Below, one piece after another: positions 42,602-53,065 of a stretch of 64,000 nt of DNA (position 1 is its first letter; each line of letters starts with the position of its first letter). The notes below the pieces were generated by a model. That model did no database searches, had not been told where the DNA came from, and saw nothing but the letters and a program-made list of their open reading frames with translations. Made by a program: the position numbers and the translations under genes. Origin of the DNA: Anaerozeibacter sp031551775 (GTDB taxonomy: Bacteria > Bacillota > Clostridia > Christensenellales > Aristaeellaceae); contig JAVBND010000010.1 of NCBI GenBank assembly GCA_031551775.1, positions 18,260 through 82,259 of the forward strand. The letters run 5' to 3'.

Positions 42602-44101
42602 TCAATCGGCCGCTAGGCCACTGGTCAGCGCCATGATGCGCTCCTCCGTAATCCGTTCAAGGGGCAATTCTCCCGATATGCGCCCCTCGTACATGGCGAT
42701 GATCCGGTCGCACGCGCCGATTAGCTCCGGCATCTCGGATGAGACCATCAACACGCCCATGCCCTCACGCGCAAAGTCGCGGATCATGCGGTGGATGGAT
42801 TCCTTGGTGCCCACATCAATGCCCCGCGTGGGTTCGTCGATCATCAGAATGCGCGGATGGCGGCTCACCCACATCGACATCAGCACCTTTTGCTGATTGC
42901 CGCCGGATAGCTGGCGCACTTTTTTGCCCACGTCGGGCGTCTTGATCTGGAAGCGCTTTTTGTATTCCTCTGAATCCGCGGCCGCGGCGCGAAACCGCAT
43001 AAAGCCGCGGCGGGTAAAGCGATCGACGTTGGCGGCGAGCATGTTGTCGCGAATCGACATGCGCAAAAACAGGCCCTTGCTCTTGCGGTCCTTGGTGATG
43101 TACGCAAGCCCCGCCGCCTTGGCCGCGCTTGGCGAAGTGAAGCATACCCGCGCGCCATCAAGGTATATCTGTCCGGCGCTCAACGGATGAACGCCAAAGA
43201 TCGCTTCCAGCAGCTCGGTGCGCCCCGCGCCCTCAAGTCCCGCCAGGCCCAGCACCTCGCCGCTGTTGAGCGCAAAGGAGATGTCCGTGAGATGGTGTTT
43301 TACCGACAGCCCCTTAACGCTGAGCAGTTCCCCGCCGATGGGGCTGGTTCCGGCGCCGTACTTGTAGACCACGTCGCGCCCGACCATGTAGCGAACCAGC
43401 TCGTCCTTTGAGGTTTCTTTGACCTCAAGCGTCGTCACGTAGCAACCGTCGCGCATAATCGTGGCGCGGTCACAGACGCGGAACACCTCTTCCAGGCGGT
43501 GAGAAATATAGATGATGGATACGCCCTGCCGGTTGAGCGTCTGCATGATGTCCATCAAAACATCGGTCTCTTTTTCCGTCAGCGCCGAGGTCGGCTCGTC
43601 GAGGATGAGGATCTTGGCTTTTTTCTTCACGGCGCGCAGGATCTCCACGATCTGCTGCCGACCGATGCTGAGAAAACGCATCATGCGTCTCTCATCGACA
43701 TCGGTAAAGCCATACCGGTCGAGCAGCTCGCGCACTGTGCGATACATTTTCTTGTAATCAATGGTGCCCAGGCGTGTCTTGGGCGCGTGGTTGACAAAGA
43801 CATTTTCGCCAACCGTCGAAGTCCCGAACACCGCCAGTTCCTGATGCACGATGCTGACGCCCAGCTTTTCGGCGTCAATGGGACTGTGAGGGTGCACCTT
43901 CGCGCCGTCCAGCACGATCTCGCCCGCGTCAGGCGTATAGATGCCCGACAGCACCTTCATCAGCGTCGATTTGCCGGCGCCGTTTTCGCCCAGCAGGGCG
44001 TGAATCTCGCCGCGCTTGAGGTCAAAATGCATTCCGTCCAGCGCTTTTACACCGGGAAATTCCTTGGTGATGCCTGTTAGGCGCAGTACGCAGTCATCCA
44101 A
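42602..44101 (-). CDS. Ribose-type sugar ABC importer, ATP-binding protein (amino-sugar operon)
   Basis: About 499 residues with two nucleotide-binding domains. Domain one has GENGAGKST, LSIGRQQIVEI and ILILDEPTSALTEKE. Domain two has GLEGAGRTE, LSGGNQQK and ILMIDEPTRGIDVGTK. I place the start at TTG 44101 (LDDCVLRLTGITKEFPG), 9 nt after AAGGGGG. The first in-frame ATG (44164) lies inside the mobile repeat at 44149-44306 and has no ribosome site, so it was probably created by the insertion. Second gene of the operon, separated from the binding-protein gene by that element. Confidence 0.88.
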   Translation of the reverse strand: MDDCVLRLTGITKEFPGVKALDGMHFDLKRGEIHALLGENGAGKSTLMKVLSGIYTPDAGEIVLDGAKVHPHSPIDAEKLGVSIVHQELAVFGTSTVGENVFVNHAPKTRLGTIDYKKMYRTVRELLDRYGFTDVDERRMMRFLSIGRQQIVEILRAVKKKAKILILDEPTSALTEKETDVLMDIMQTLNRQGVSIIYISHRLEEVFRVCDRATIMRDGCYVTTLEVKETSKDELVRYMVGRDVVYKYGAGTSPIGGELLSVKGLSVKHHLTDISFALNSGEVLGLAGLEGAGRTELLEAIFGVHPLSAGQIYLDGARVCFTSPSAAKAAGLAYITKDRKSKGLFLRMSIRDNMLAANVDRFTRRGFMRFRAAAADSEEYKKRFQIKTPDVGKKVRQLSGGNQQKVLMSMWVSRHPRILMIDEPTRGIDVGTKESIHRMIRDFAREGMGVLMVSSEMPELIGACDRIIAMYEGRISGELPLERITEERIMALTSGLAAD

Positions 44102-44144
44102 ATCGCAGTCCCCCTTGCTTGTTTCTTCAACCGCGGGCGTTACC

Positions 44145-44310
44145 CTAAGTAAGCGCTGATTCATTCGGTTGCGAGATGGGTTTTGATTTTTCGTCCAGGC
44201 GCGCTTGCAATACCTGCGGCGTAGCAGCGCTACGTCGAGTGTTTCTGCAGGCGTGCATGGGCGGAAAAGCAGAATCTAGATCGTGATCGAATTGATCAGT
44301 GCTTACCTAA
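44145..44310 (+). mobile_element. MITE-like element, copy A (158 bp, with CTAA target duplication)
   Basis: The element is 44149-44306. It begins GTAAGCGCTGAT and ends ATCAGTGCTTAC, an inverted repeat with one difference. It is flanked by direct CTAA at 44145-44148 and 44307-44310. Inside, successive arms pair toward the centre GTAGC-AGC-GCTAC (44221-44233). It has no coding capacity. It shares 24, 18, 17 and 14-nt identical blocks with copy B at 61828. It interrupts the amino-sugar importer operon between the binding-protein gene and the ATPase gene. The orientation label is arbitrary, and both copies read the same way. Confidence 0.85.
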
Positions 44311-44352
44311 AGAAACGCCTGCGGGAAACGGCAGCGATAACGCCGGTAAGCG

Positions 44353-45351
44353 TCAGCGGTTGGCGTAGGAGAAGGAGAGGAATTTATCGACGTTTTCGGC
44401 GTTGATGATCAGCGAGCCGGTGTCGATGAACGAGGGCGCGATGACCAGATCCGCCGCCGCGTCATCTTCGGAGAAGGCGTTCTTGGCGCCGTGGTTGTAA
44501 TCGTAGCACAGCTTCACGCCATAGTATACCTCGGTATATTGCTTGCCTGCGACGGTTGCATAGATATCGCCGCTCTTGATGTATTCAAGGGTCGCGCTGT
44601 CGCGGTCGATGGAGACGACCTTGACCTGTCCGGACAGGCCGGCTTCCTTGATGGCCGTGACCGCGCCGATCGCGGAGGTGGACTGGCCGCCGATGACCAC
44701 GCTGACACCCTCGTTGGCCAGCAGCGCGGCGCCGATCTTGGTGGCCGCCACAGCCGCGTCGGACTGGTCGTCAACCTCGGAGACGATCTTCATGTCCGGC
44801 CAGTTTTGCACCTCGGCGCGGATGCCGGCCATGACATCTTCGACCGCCTTGGAACCGGCCGACAGGCCGTTGGAGACAATCACATTGCCCTTGCCGCCGG
44901 CGGCCTCAGCCGCCTGCTGCATCATGACGCGGCCATACTGAACAAAGTCGGTGCCCAAGTAGCACAGGCGTTCCGAGCCTTCCACGCCATCGACGGTCTG
45001 AAAGCAAACCGGGATGCCCGCTTCCTTGGCTTGCTTGACGAAGGGCTCATAGGCGTCGGCAAAGTTGGCCTGCATGACGATGCCCGAACAATTCGGATCG
45101 TTGAGCGCCGTTGCGATCACCGCGCACATGGCGTCTACGTCCAGGCCATCGTCGCCGACGAATTTCGCGGTCACGCCCAGTTCGGCGCATGCGTCTTCGA
45201 GTCCCGCTCGGTGCGCGAGCCAATACTCCAGATTTGCCAGCGGAGCAATGTAGTAGTAGGCTTCCTCGCTGACGGTTTCCTGGGCAAGTGCCGGGGAAAA
45301 GCTCGTCAAAACAAGCAACAGGGTCAGGCAGATCAGGCACATCTTCTTCAT
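44353..45351 (-). CDS. Ribose-type sugar ABC importer, substrate-binding protein (amino-sugar operon)
   Basis: A 332-residue extracytoplasmic binding protein. The signal peptide is MKKMCLICLTLLLVLTSFSP with cleavage near ALAQE; Cys residues sit within it but no lipobox follows. The mature protein opens EEAYYYIAPLANLEYWLAHR and has the hinge features VSIDRDSATLEYIKSGDIYA. The start is ATG 45351 with AAAGGAG upstream. First gene of the leftward operon, 170 nt downstream of the GntR gene. The MITE-like element follows after 42 nt. Confidence 0.9.
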   Translation of the reverse strand: MKKMCLICLTLLLVLTSFSPALAQETVSEEAYYYIAPLANLEYWLAHRAGLEDACAELGVTAKFVGDDGLDVDAMCAVIATALNDPNCSGIVMQANFADAYEPFVKQAKEAGIPVCFQTVDGVEGSERLCYLGTDFVQYGRVMMQQAAEAAGGKGNVIVSNGLSAGSKAVEDVMAGIRAEVQNWPDMKIVSEVDDQSDAAVAATKIGAALLANEGVSVVIGGQSTSAIGAVTAIKEAGLSGQVKVVSIDRDSATLEYIKSGDIYATVAGKQYTEVYYGVKLCYDYNHGAKNAFSEDDAAADLVIAPSFIDTGSLIINAENVDKFLSFSYANR

Positions 45352-45431
45352 GGTTTTTTCTCCTTTTTTATTCTCACACGCCAAAGCATGTGGATTACGC
45401 TTGGGCCGCAAGGCAGGCGGGATGCCTGCGC

Positions 45432-45446
45432 TGTCTTTTCAAGACA
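45432..45446. promoter_or_regulatory. Candidate regulator site TGTCTT-TTC-AAGACA
   Basis: A perfect 6-bp inverted repeat with a 3-nt centre, about 80 nt upstream of the binding-protein ATG and 75 nt past the GntR gene stop. The size and spacing fit a FadR/GntR-type operator for the adjacent regulator. Confidence 0.4.
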
Positions 45447-45522
45447 AAGTAAGTAATATCATCATACCTTTAAGGGCAAAAAATCGGTGCCGTCCACCCA
45501 ACCGCAGCCTTGCTGTTTGCGC

Positions 45523-46221
45523 CTAGAAATGGGCGTTTTCATCCAAACATTTTTTCGAATTGGCGGTATGCTCGGCGATCGCTTTCTCGGCCGCTTCCGG
45601 ATCACCGGCAAGAATGGCCTCATAAATCCGGAAGTGCTCGCCGTAGACGTCGGCCACCTGGGTGGATTCAATGTGCAGGCGCTTGGCGCACGCGTCGGAG
45701 ATGGTCTCCATATTGACGACAACCGCCTTCAATATCTCATTGTGGGCAGCGGAGGCAACCTGGATGTGGAACGCCTTGTCCGCCTCGCGCAGTTGACGGA
45801 TGCCCTCTTCCCCCTCAATTCCAACGTAGTGACCGATGGCGTTGAGGCGGCTCTCAAGCGCTTCAAGGTCCTCTGCCGTGCGGTTCAGCGCCGCCAGGCG
45901 ACAGGTGCCGATTTCGATGTATAGCCGGGCGTCATAGATGGAAGTTACGTCAAACGCATCAAAGTTGATCAGGTTGAACATGGGCTTCATGAAGTACCCC
46001 AGCCCGACTTCCTTGACGTAGGATCCCTTGCCCTGCTTAATTGAAACGACCCCCATGGCCTGCAGTTTTTTCAAACTTTCACGTATGGTCACGCGGCTGG
46101 CGTTGTACTCCTCGCACAGATCGGCCTCAATCGGAAGCTGCTGCCCGGCGGGATAGACGCGGTTGACCACCTTTGACAATATATCGTTGACAATCATGTC
46201 GCATTTGGAACTGTATTGCAT
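45523..46221 (-). CDS. GntR-family (FadR subfamily) transcriptional regulator
   Basis: About 232 residues. The N-terminal winged helix-turn-helix has QLPIEADLCEEYNASRVTIR followed by ESLKKLQAMGVVSIKQGKGSYV. The C-terminal FCD-type helical domain has the metal/effector residues in IYDARLYIEIGTCRLAA, DKAFHIQVASAAHNEIL and GEHFRIYEAILAGD, with His residues at the expected positions. The start is most likely ATG 46221 (MQYSSKCDMIVND), with GAGAG 6 nt upstream; ATG 46236 and 46227 are also in frame. Likely repressor of the amino-sugar operon directly downstream. Confidence 0.88.
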   Translation of the reverse strand: MQYSSKCDMIVNDILSKVVNRVYPAGQQLPIEADLCEEYNASRVTIRESLKKLQAMGVVSIKQGKGSYVKEVGLGYFMKPMFNLINFDAFDVTSIYDARLYIEIGTCRLAALNRTAEDLEALESRLNAIGHYVGIEGEEGIRQLREADKAFHIQVASAAHNEILKAVVVNMETISDACAKRLHIESTQVADVYGEHFRIYEAILAGDPEAAEKAIAEHTANSKKCLDENAHF

Positions 46222-46272
46222 AGACATCTCTCTCATCGTTTTTGAAAGAACACACGAACTTTGCTTGTACCG

Positions 46273-46301
46273 ATCATAATACACGCTGAAGCCTGCGTCA
46301 A
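46273..46301 (-). promoter_or_regulatory. Promoter of the GntR gene
   Basis: On the minus strand, TTGACG (46296-46301), a 17-nt spacer and TATGAT (46273-46278), each 5 of 6 to consensus. The AT-rich stretch upstream (46315-46352) repeats CATATTAT twice. Confidence 0.75.
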
Positions 46302-46404
46302 GTGCCCCAATCTATTGTTCATAAAATATTCATATTATCATATTATCGTAAGTTGTATTGACCGAAATCCATTGCCCGGCATGGATGGTCTAACCCGCGG
46401 TCAC

Positions 46405-46425
46405 GGGGCGCTTCGCCCCTATTTT
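46405..46425 (+). terminator. Short GC hairpin with T-rich tail
   Basis: GGGGCG-CTT-CGCCCC followed by TATTTTCT. It lies in the space between the divergent GntR and parE genes, upstream of the parE promoter, with no obvious gene to end. It may be an insulating terminator. Confidence 0.4.
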
Positions 46426-46433
46426 CTATGAAT

Positions 46434-46463
46434 TTGCATTTTTAACAGCGTTTGTGGTAAAAT
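46434..46463 (+). promoter_or_regulatory. Putative promoter of parE-parC
   Basis: TTGCAT, an 18-nt spacer and TAAAAT at 46458-46463 (5 of 6), about 32 nt upstream of the parE ATG. Confidence 0.5.
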
Positions 46464-46494
46464 AAACTGTTTATAGAAGGTTGGGGGTTCTTTT

Positions 46495-48463
<1,969 letters not shown>

Positions 48464-48474
<11 letters not shown>

Positions 48475-50908
48475 AAAGACCGCGCCGCCCGTACCGCCGG
48501 TCGGCGAAGTGATCGTGCAAAAGCCCATGGAAGAGGTCATGCACGAATCCATGATGCCCTACAGCGAATACGTCATATTGGAGCGCGCGCTTCCGCGCGT
48601 TGAGGACGGACTCAAGCCGGTCCAGCGGCGCATCCTCTTCACCATGCAGGAGTTGGGCCTGACGCCCGACAAGCCGCACAGAAAGTGCGCGCGCATTGTG
48701 GGCGATTGCCTGGGCAAGTACCACCCGCACGGCGATACTTCGGTTTACGACGCGCTGGCGCGCATGGCGCAGCCCTTTGTGATGCGCGGGATGCTGGTGG
48801 ACGGCCACGGCAATTTCGGCTCGATCGACGGGGACAGCCCCGCCGCCATGCGGTACACCGAGGCGCGCATGACAAGCCTCGCGCTTGAGCTGTTGCGCGA
48901 CATCGACAAGGACACGGTGGGCTTTCACCTGAACTTTGACGATACGCAAAAGGAACCCGACATGTTGCCGGGCAGGTACCCGAACCTGCTGGTCAACGGC
49001 GCCAGCGGCATCGCGGTGGGCCTTGCGACCAACATTCCGCCGCACAACCTGGGCGAAGCCATTGACGGCGTAATCGCGCAGATCGACAACCCCGACATTA
49101 CGACCGGCGAACTCATGCGCTACATCCCCGCGCCCGATTTCCCGACCGGCGGCGTGCTGATCCGGGATGAGGAGCTTAAGGTCGCCTACGAGACCGGGCG
49201 CGCAAAGCTGCAAGTGCGGGCCAAGGTCGAGATCGAGCAGGGCAGCGCCGGACGGACGCTTCTGGTCGTCACGGAAGTGCCCTACCAGGTCAACAAGGCG
49301 CAGATGCTTGAAAAAATTCTCAGGCTGTCGGAGGAGAAGAAGACGCTGCTCGGCGGCATCTACGACATCCGCGACGAGTCCGACCGCACCGGCATGCGCG
49401 CCGTGATTGAGCTCAAACGCGACGTGGACCCCGAGAAGACGCTTGCCGTCCTGTACAAATATTCGGACCTGCAGGTGACCTACGGCGTCAACATCGTGGC
49501 CATTGCGGGCGGCAAGCCGGTTCAGATGGGCCTCAAGGAGATGATCGCGCACTACATCCGCCACCAAAAGGACGTGGTCACGCGCCGCACGAAGTACGAG
49601 CTTGAGCAAGCCCGCGCCCGGGCGCACATCCTAGAAGGGCTGATCGTCGCGGTCGATAACCTGGACGAAGTGATCCGCTTAATCCGCGCCAGCAAGACGC
49701 CGCGCGAGGCGCGCGAGAAACTGATGGCGCGCTTCAGCTTGACCGAGATTCAGGCGCAGGCCATCCTCGACATGCGCCTGCAGCGCCTGACGGGCCTTGA
49801 GATTCTCTCGCTCAGAAACGAACACGCGGACCTCATGAAGCTGATCGACAAACTGGAATCGATCCTCAAAAACGAGAAAAAGCTGATGGGCGTCATCAAG
49901 GTAGAGCTCGGCGAAATCCGCTCAAAGTATGCGGACCCCCGCCGCACGGCGATTGAGGACAAGTGCGAAACGCCCATCGTGATTGAAGAAGAAAAGCCCA
50001 TCGCCGAAGAAACCTGGGTGCTGGTCACGCGCGCGGGCTTCCTCAAGCGCATCACAAGCCGCGCCTTTGACCGCTTTACGCAGTCGGGTGAGGCGCTTGA
50101 GCCGCCGCTGTACCTGTTCAAGGCGATGACGGACGACAGGCTCCTGTTCATCACGAACAAGGGCATGTGCTACCCGTTGACCGCCGCACAACTTCCGGAC
50201 GCGCGCCCCAAGGACCGGGGGCTGCCGCTTCCGGGCGTGCTGCCGGGGTTTGAGAAGGACGAAAAGCTCTTGAGCCTCATCCGCCTGACCGATGAGAAGT
50301 ACGAAGGGAACCTCACCTGCGTGACGGCGCTGGGGCTCATCAAGCGGTCGTCTCTCATGGAATACAACGTGCGCAAGGCGCGCTTTGGGGCCATCAACCT
50401 CAAGACAGGCGACGAGGTGGTATCTGCGTTTTTAGAGGGAAGCCAGGAGGAAATGCTGCTGGTGACGCGCCAAGGCATGGCGATTTGCTTCAAGCTTGAC
50501 GAAGCGCCGGTGACCGGCCGCGCGACCGCGGGCGTCAAAGGCATCACGCTTTCCCCGGGCGACCGCGTCGTTTCGGCGTTTCAGCACGACGCGGAGGGCG
50601 AAGCGGTGATCGCGACCGAACGCGGCTGCTTCAAGCGCTGCCTGCTGGTGGATTTTGATCCGCAGGCGCGCGGCGGCAAGGGCTTAAGGGCGATCACCTT
50701 CCAGAAAAACGGCGCCAACGGAAGCGAAATCGTCCAGGCGCTATGCGTGACCGACCCGGTGGACCTGATCGCCCATCAGCACTCGGGCACCTTCACCACG
50801 ATCAATTCCGAATGGATCAAGCTCGAACTGCGCGCGGGCAAGGGCCAGCCGCTGGTGGTTGCGGTGCTTGACGACGTGGTGAGCGATGTCTCAAGGAAGC
50901 TCATCTAA
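48464..50908 (+). CDS. parC: DNA topoisomerase IV subunit A
   Basis: An 814-residue DNA-cleaving subunit. It has the winged-helix domain with LPRVEDGLKPVQRRILF and GKYHPHGDTSVYDALARMAQ, and the catalytic Tyr in AAMRYTEARM. A tower and coiled-coil follow, and from about residue 500 a six-bladed C-terminal propeller begins WVLVTRAGFLKRI. A GyrA-box-like QARGGKG occurs near residue 730, in a late blade, instead of at the propeller start as in gyrase A. The start is ATG 48464, 8 nt after GGAGG; ATG 48458 is too close to that site. Confidence 0.88.
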
Positions 50909-50936
50909 CCCAATACGCCGCATTCTTAGACGCAAT

Positions 50937-50980
50937 GGGGCCGACGCGGATTTTTCCTTCCGCGGCGGCCCCGTTTTATT
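50937..50980 (+). terminator. Intrinsic terminator of parE-parC
   Basis: GGGGCCG-A-CGCGGA pairs with TCCGCGG-CGGCCCC-type sequence (outer arms GGGGCCG/CGGCCCC, inner CGCGGA/TCCGCG), followed by GTTTTATTTT. It starts 28 nt after the parC stop. Confidence 0.85.
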
Positions 50981-50988
50981 TTGCCCCG

Positions 50989-51744
50989 TTACGCTTTTGC
51001 CAGCCATCGCGTGATGTTTTGCCAGAGCCGCTGGTAATGCGTCCACTGGCACAGTTCCGGCGACGCCCAATGCGGCGAGCAATCGCAGGCGTAGGCCATG
51101 GTCCGGCCCTCTCCGAATTCCCATACCGACAGGATCGGGTCGTCGCCGCGCCTCATCAGCACCCGCGCGCCCGGCTTGGACGTGACGCGGTTGTAACCCA
51201 GCATGTGCGGAATGGGCGATTCGATGCCTTCAAAGATGGGGTGCGCCGCGTCTGTGATCTCAGGCGTGAACCCCTGAGGTACCTCCACCCGGTCATCCAC
51301 ACCCGAAATCGTCACCGGCAGCGCCTCTTCGATCACCGTACCGTGATAGCGCGCCTTGCCTTCAATGCCCGCAAATGTCATATAGCCGCCGATCATCATT
51401 AGGCCTTTGCCGGAAGCGACAAATTCCCTGAGCATCTCAAGCTTGTTGGGCGTGCGCTGTCCGCCGTAGAGGGTAATCGCAGGCAAAAGGAATGTATTCG
51501 CGCCCACGTCGCTGATCATCACCACGTCGTACGCCATGAGTTCTTCAAGCGTCGCGGGAAAGCTGTGCTCAATCTGATGGCAGGGCAAGTGGGTAAACGC
51601 CATATCCGCGCCGCGCAGCGCGTCGCCCACCCATTGGCTGCATTCCTCATAGCGGCTCATCGTAAAGTAGTCCACGCCCTTGCGTTCGGTCAGTTCGATA
51701 AACCAGGATTCTCCGATAAACAACACCGACAGCTTTTTATCCAT
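50989..51744 (-). CDS. Glutamine-amidotransferase-fold protein (GATase1-like cytoplasmic family)
   Basis: A 251-residue protein of the class I amidotransferase-like fold (the family of predicted cytoplasmic proteins related to ThuA). It opens KLSVLFIGESWFIE, with YDVVMISDVGANTFLLP, FVASGKGLMMIGGYMTFAG and a final block EFGEGRTMAYACDCSPHWA. The nucleophile-elbow Cys of true amidotransferases is replaced in GGYMTF, so glutaminase activity is not expected. Members of this family often sit in sugar operons with unknown function. Last gene of the leftward operon that begins with the binding protein at 56571; it is 27 nt after the M20 gene. Confidence 0.75.
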   Translation of the reverse strand: MDKKLSVLFIGESWFIELTERKGVDYFTMSRYEECSQWVGDALRGADMAFTHLPCHQIEHSFPATLEELMAYDVVMISDVGANTFLLPAITLYGGQRTPNKLEMLREFVASGKGLMMIGGYMTFAGIEGKARYHGTVIEEALPVTISGVDDRVEVPQGFTPEITDAAHPIFEGIESPIPHMLGYNRVTSKPGARVLMRRGDDPILSVWEFGEGRTMAYACDCSPHWASPELCQWTHYQRLWQNITRWLAKA

Positions 51745-51771
51745 ACCATTCCTCCGCAGGGTTCTTAGCCC

Positions 51772-53052
51772 TCATAATGTGCCCAAAAGCGGGGATACCG
51801 CGCCTTCGGGCGGCTCTTCAAAGCCGCACCAGCGGCAAAAAGTCGCCGCGTAAATCGCGACCGCCTTGACGAGCTGGTCGATTTCGACGTACTCGTTCGG
51901 ATTGTGCGCCATGGTCATGTCGCCCGGACCCATGATCACGCACGGGATCTTCGCGACATTGACGAACAGGCGCGCGTCCGCGCCCGTGGGCAGGCCGCCC
52001 ACCCGGACATCCTCTCCCAACACGCGCCCGGCGCACTCGGCCGCGACCGCGGGCCAAGGGGTATTGGGGTCGGTATAGCAGGGACCGCAATCGTGATGGA
52101 GCGCGACCTTCATGGGGTGCTCGTCAAACCACGGATCGGCCTTTTCGCATTCGGCGATGACGCGCTTGAGTTCGCCCGCATAATCGTATCCGTCGGGCAG
52201 GTAGGTGAAGTTGATGAGCAGTTCGCACCTGGACGGCAAGGTAATTGAACCGTCGCCGGTTTCAACCCGCAAAACCGAAACCACCGGCGCGCCGAGCAGT
52301 GGGAATGTCCGCGTTTGCCATTGGCGCTCAAGCTCCCTCAGGCGGTTGATGAGCGGCAACGCCTTTTCAAACGCGCTGACGCCCAAGCTTTTTGTGTTGG
52401 CGTGCGCGCTCTTGCCCGCAACCGTCACCTTGACGGCGTAGGAACCAATCTGCGCCGACATGGGATTGAGTCGGGTGGGTTCGGCCACCAGCGCGGCATC
52501 TGCGGTAAAACCGGCGTCAATGACGGCCAGCGTACCGTTTCCGCCGCCAGCCTCCTCATCCACCACGCTTTCAAACAGCACATCCCCCTTGAGCCTGACG
52601 CCCAGCTGCTTAAGCAGCTTCATCGCTACCAGCATGGCCGACATGCCGCCTTTGTCGTCTACCGCGCCCAGCGCGTAGATTTTCCCGTCTTTCTCAACCG
52701 GCACAAAAGGATCGGTGCGCCATTGGTCGGGCGAGGCCGGAAATACCGTGTCCATATGCGCATGAGCGATGAGCGAGCGCCCGTCGCCGCTCCCCTTAAA
52801 CCGGGCCACCACATTGTACCGCCCCTCGTAGCTGTGGCCGGTATTGTACTCAGGATAGCCGATGAGTTTTTCTTCGTCGGGATAGATCTTGGCAATCTCG
52901 CAGTCCATGCCGTCCAGGTACTCGAGGAGTTTGGCCTGTCCGTTTGCCTCATGGTAATCGGTCGTGTCGCATCCGGCCAACCGTTTCAACAGCTCCGCCA
53001 CCTCGCCGCGCTTGCTTTCGGCGGCCCGGCAGATCTTCTCGAATATATCCAT
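51772..53052 (-). CDS. M20-family metallo-hydrolase (ArgE/DapE/CPG2-like)
   Basis: A 426-residue zinc hydrolase. Zinc ligands and catalytic residues show in LIAHAHMDTVFPA (His and the catalytic Asp), GAVDDKGGMSAML (bridging Asp), SVVDEEAGGGNGT (catalytic Glu and ligand Glu) and AEPTRLNP. The lid domain includes VAGKSAHANT, and the last ligand His is in MAHNPNEYVEID. The family removes acyl or amino-acid groups by amide hydrolysis. It follows the sugar permease by 13 nt in a sugar-importer operon, which suggests it opens an amide bond in the imported compound (inference). ATG 53052 follows AAAGGAGCGGGC. Confidence 0.88.
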   Translation of the reverse strand: MDIFEKICRAAESKRGEVAELLKRLAGCDTTDYHEANGQAKLLEYLDGMDCEIAKIYPDEEKLIGYPEYNTGHSYEGRYNVVARFKGSGDGRSLIAHAHMDTVFPASPDQWRTDPFVPVEKDGKIYALGAVDDKGGMSAMLVAMKLLKQLGVRLKGDVLFESVVDEEAGGGNGTLAVIDAGFTADAALVAEPTRLNPMSAQIGSYAVKVTVAGKSAHANTKSLGVSAFEKALPLINRLRELERQWQTRTFPLLGAPVVSVLRVETGDGSITLPSRCELLINFTYLPDGYDYAGELKRVIAECEKADPWFDEHPMKVALHHDCGPCYTDPNTPWPAVAAECAGRVLGEDVRVGGLPTGADARLFVNVAKIPCVIMGPGDMTMAHNPNEYVEIDQLVKAVAIYAATFCRWCGFEEPPEGAVSPLLGTL

Positions 53053-53065
53053 GCCCGCTCCTTTT

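Noticed and set aside
44102..44164. ATG 44164 as the start of the amino-sugar importer ATPase
   Set aside because: The codon lies inside the mobile repeat and has no ribosome site. TTG 44101 has AAGGGGG at good distance.
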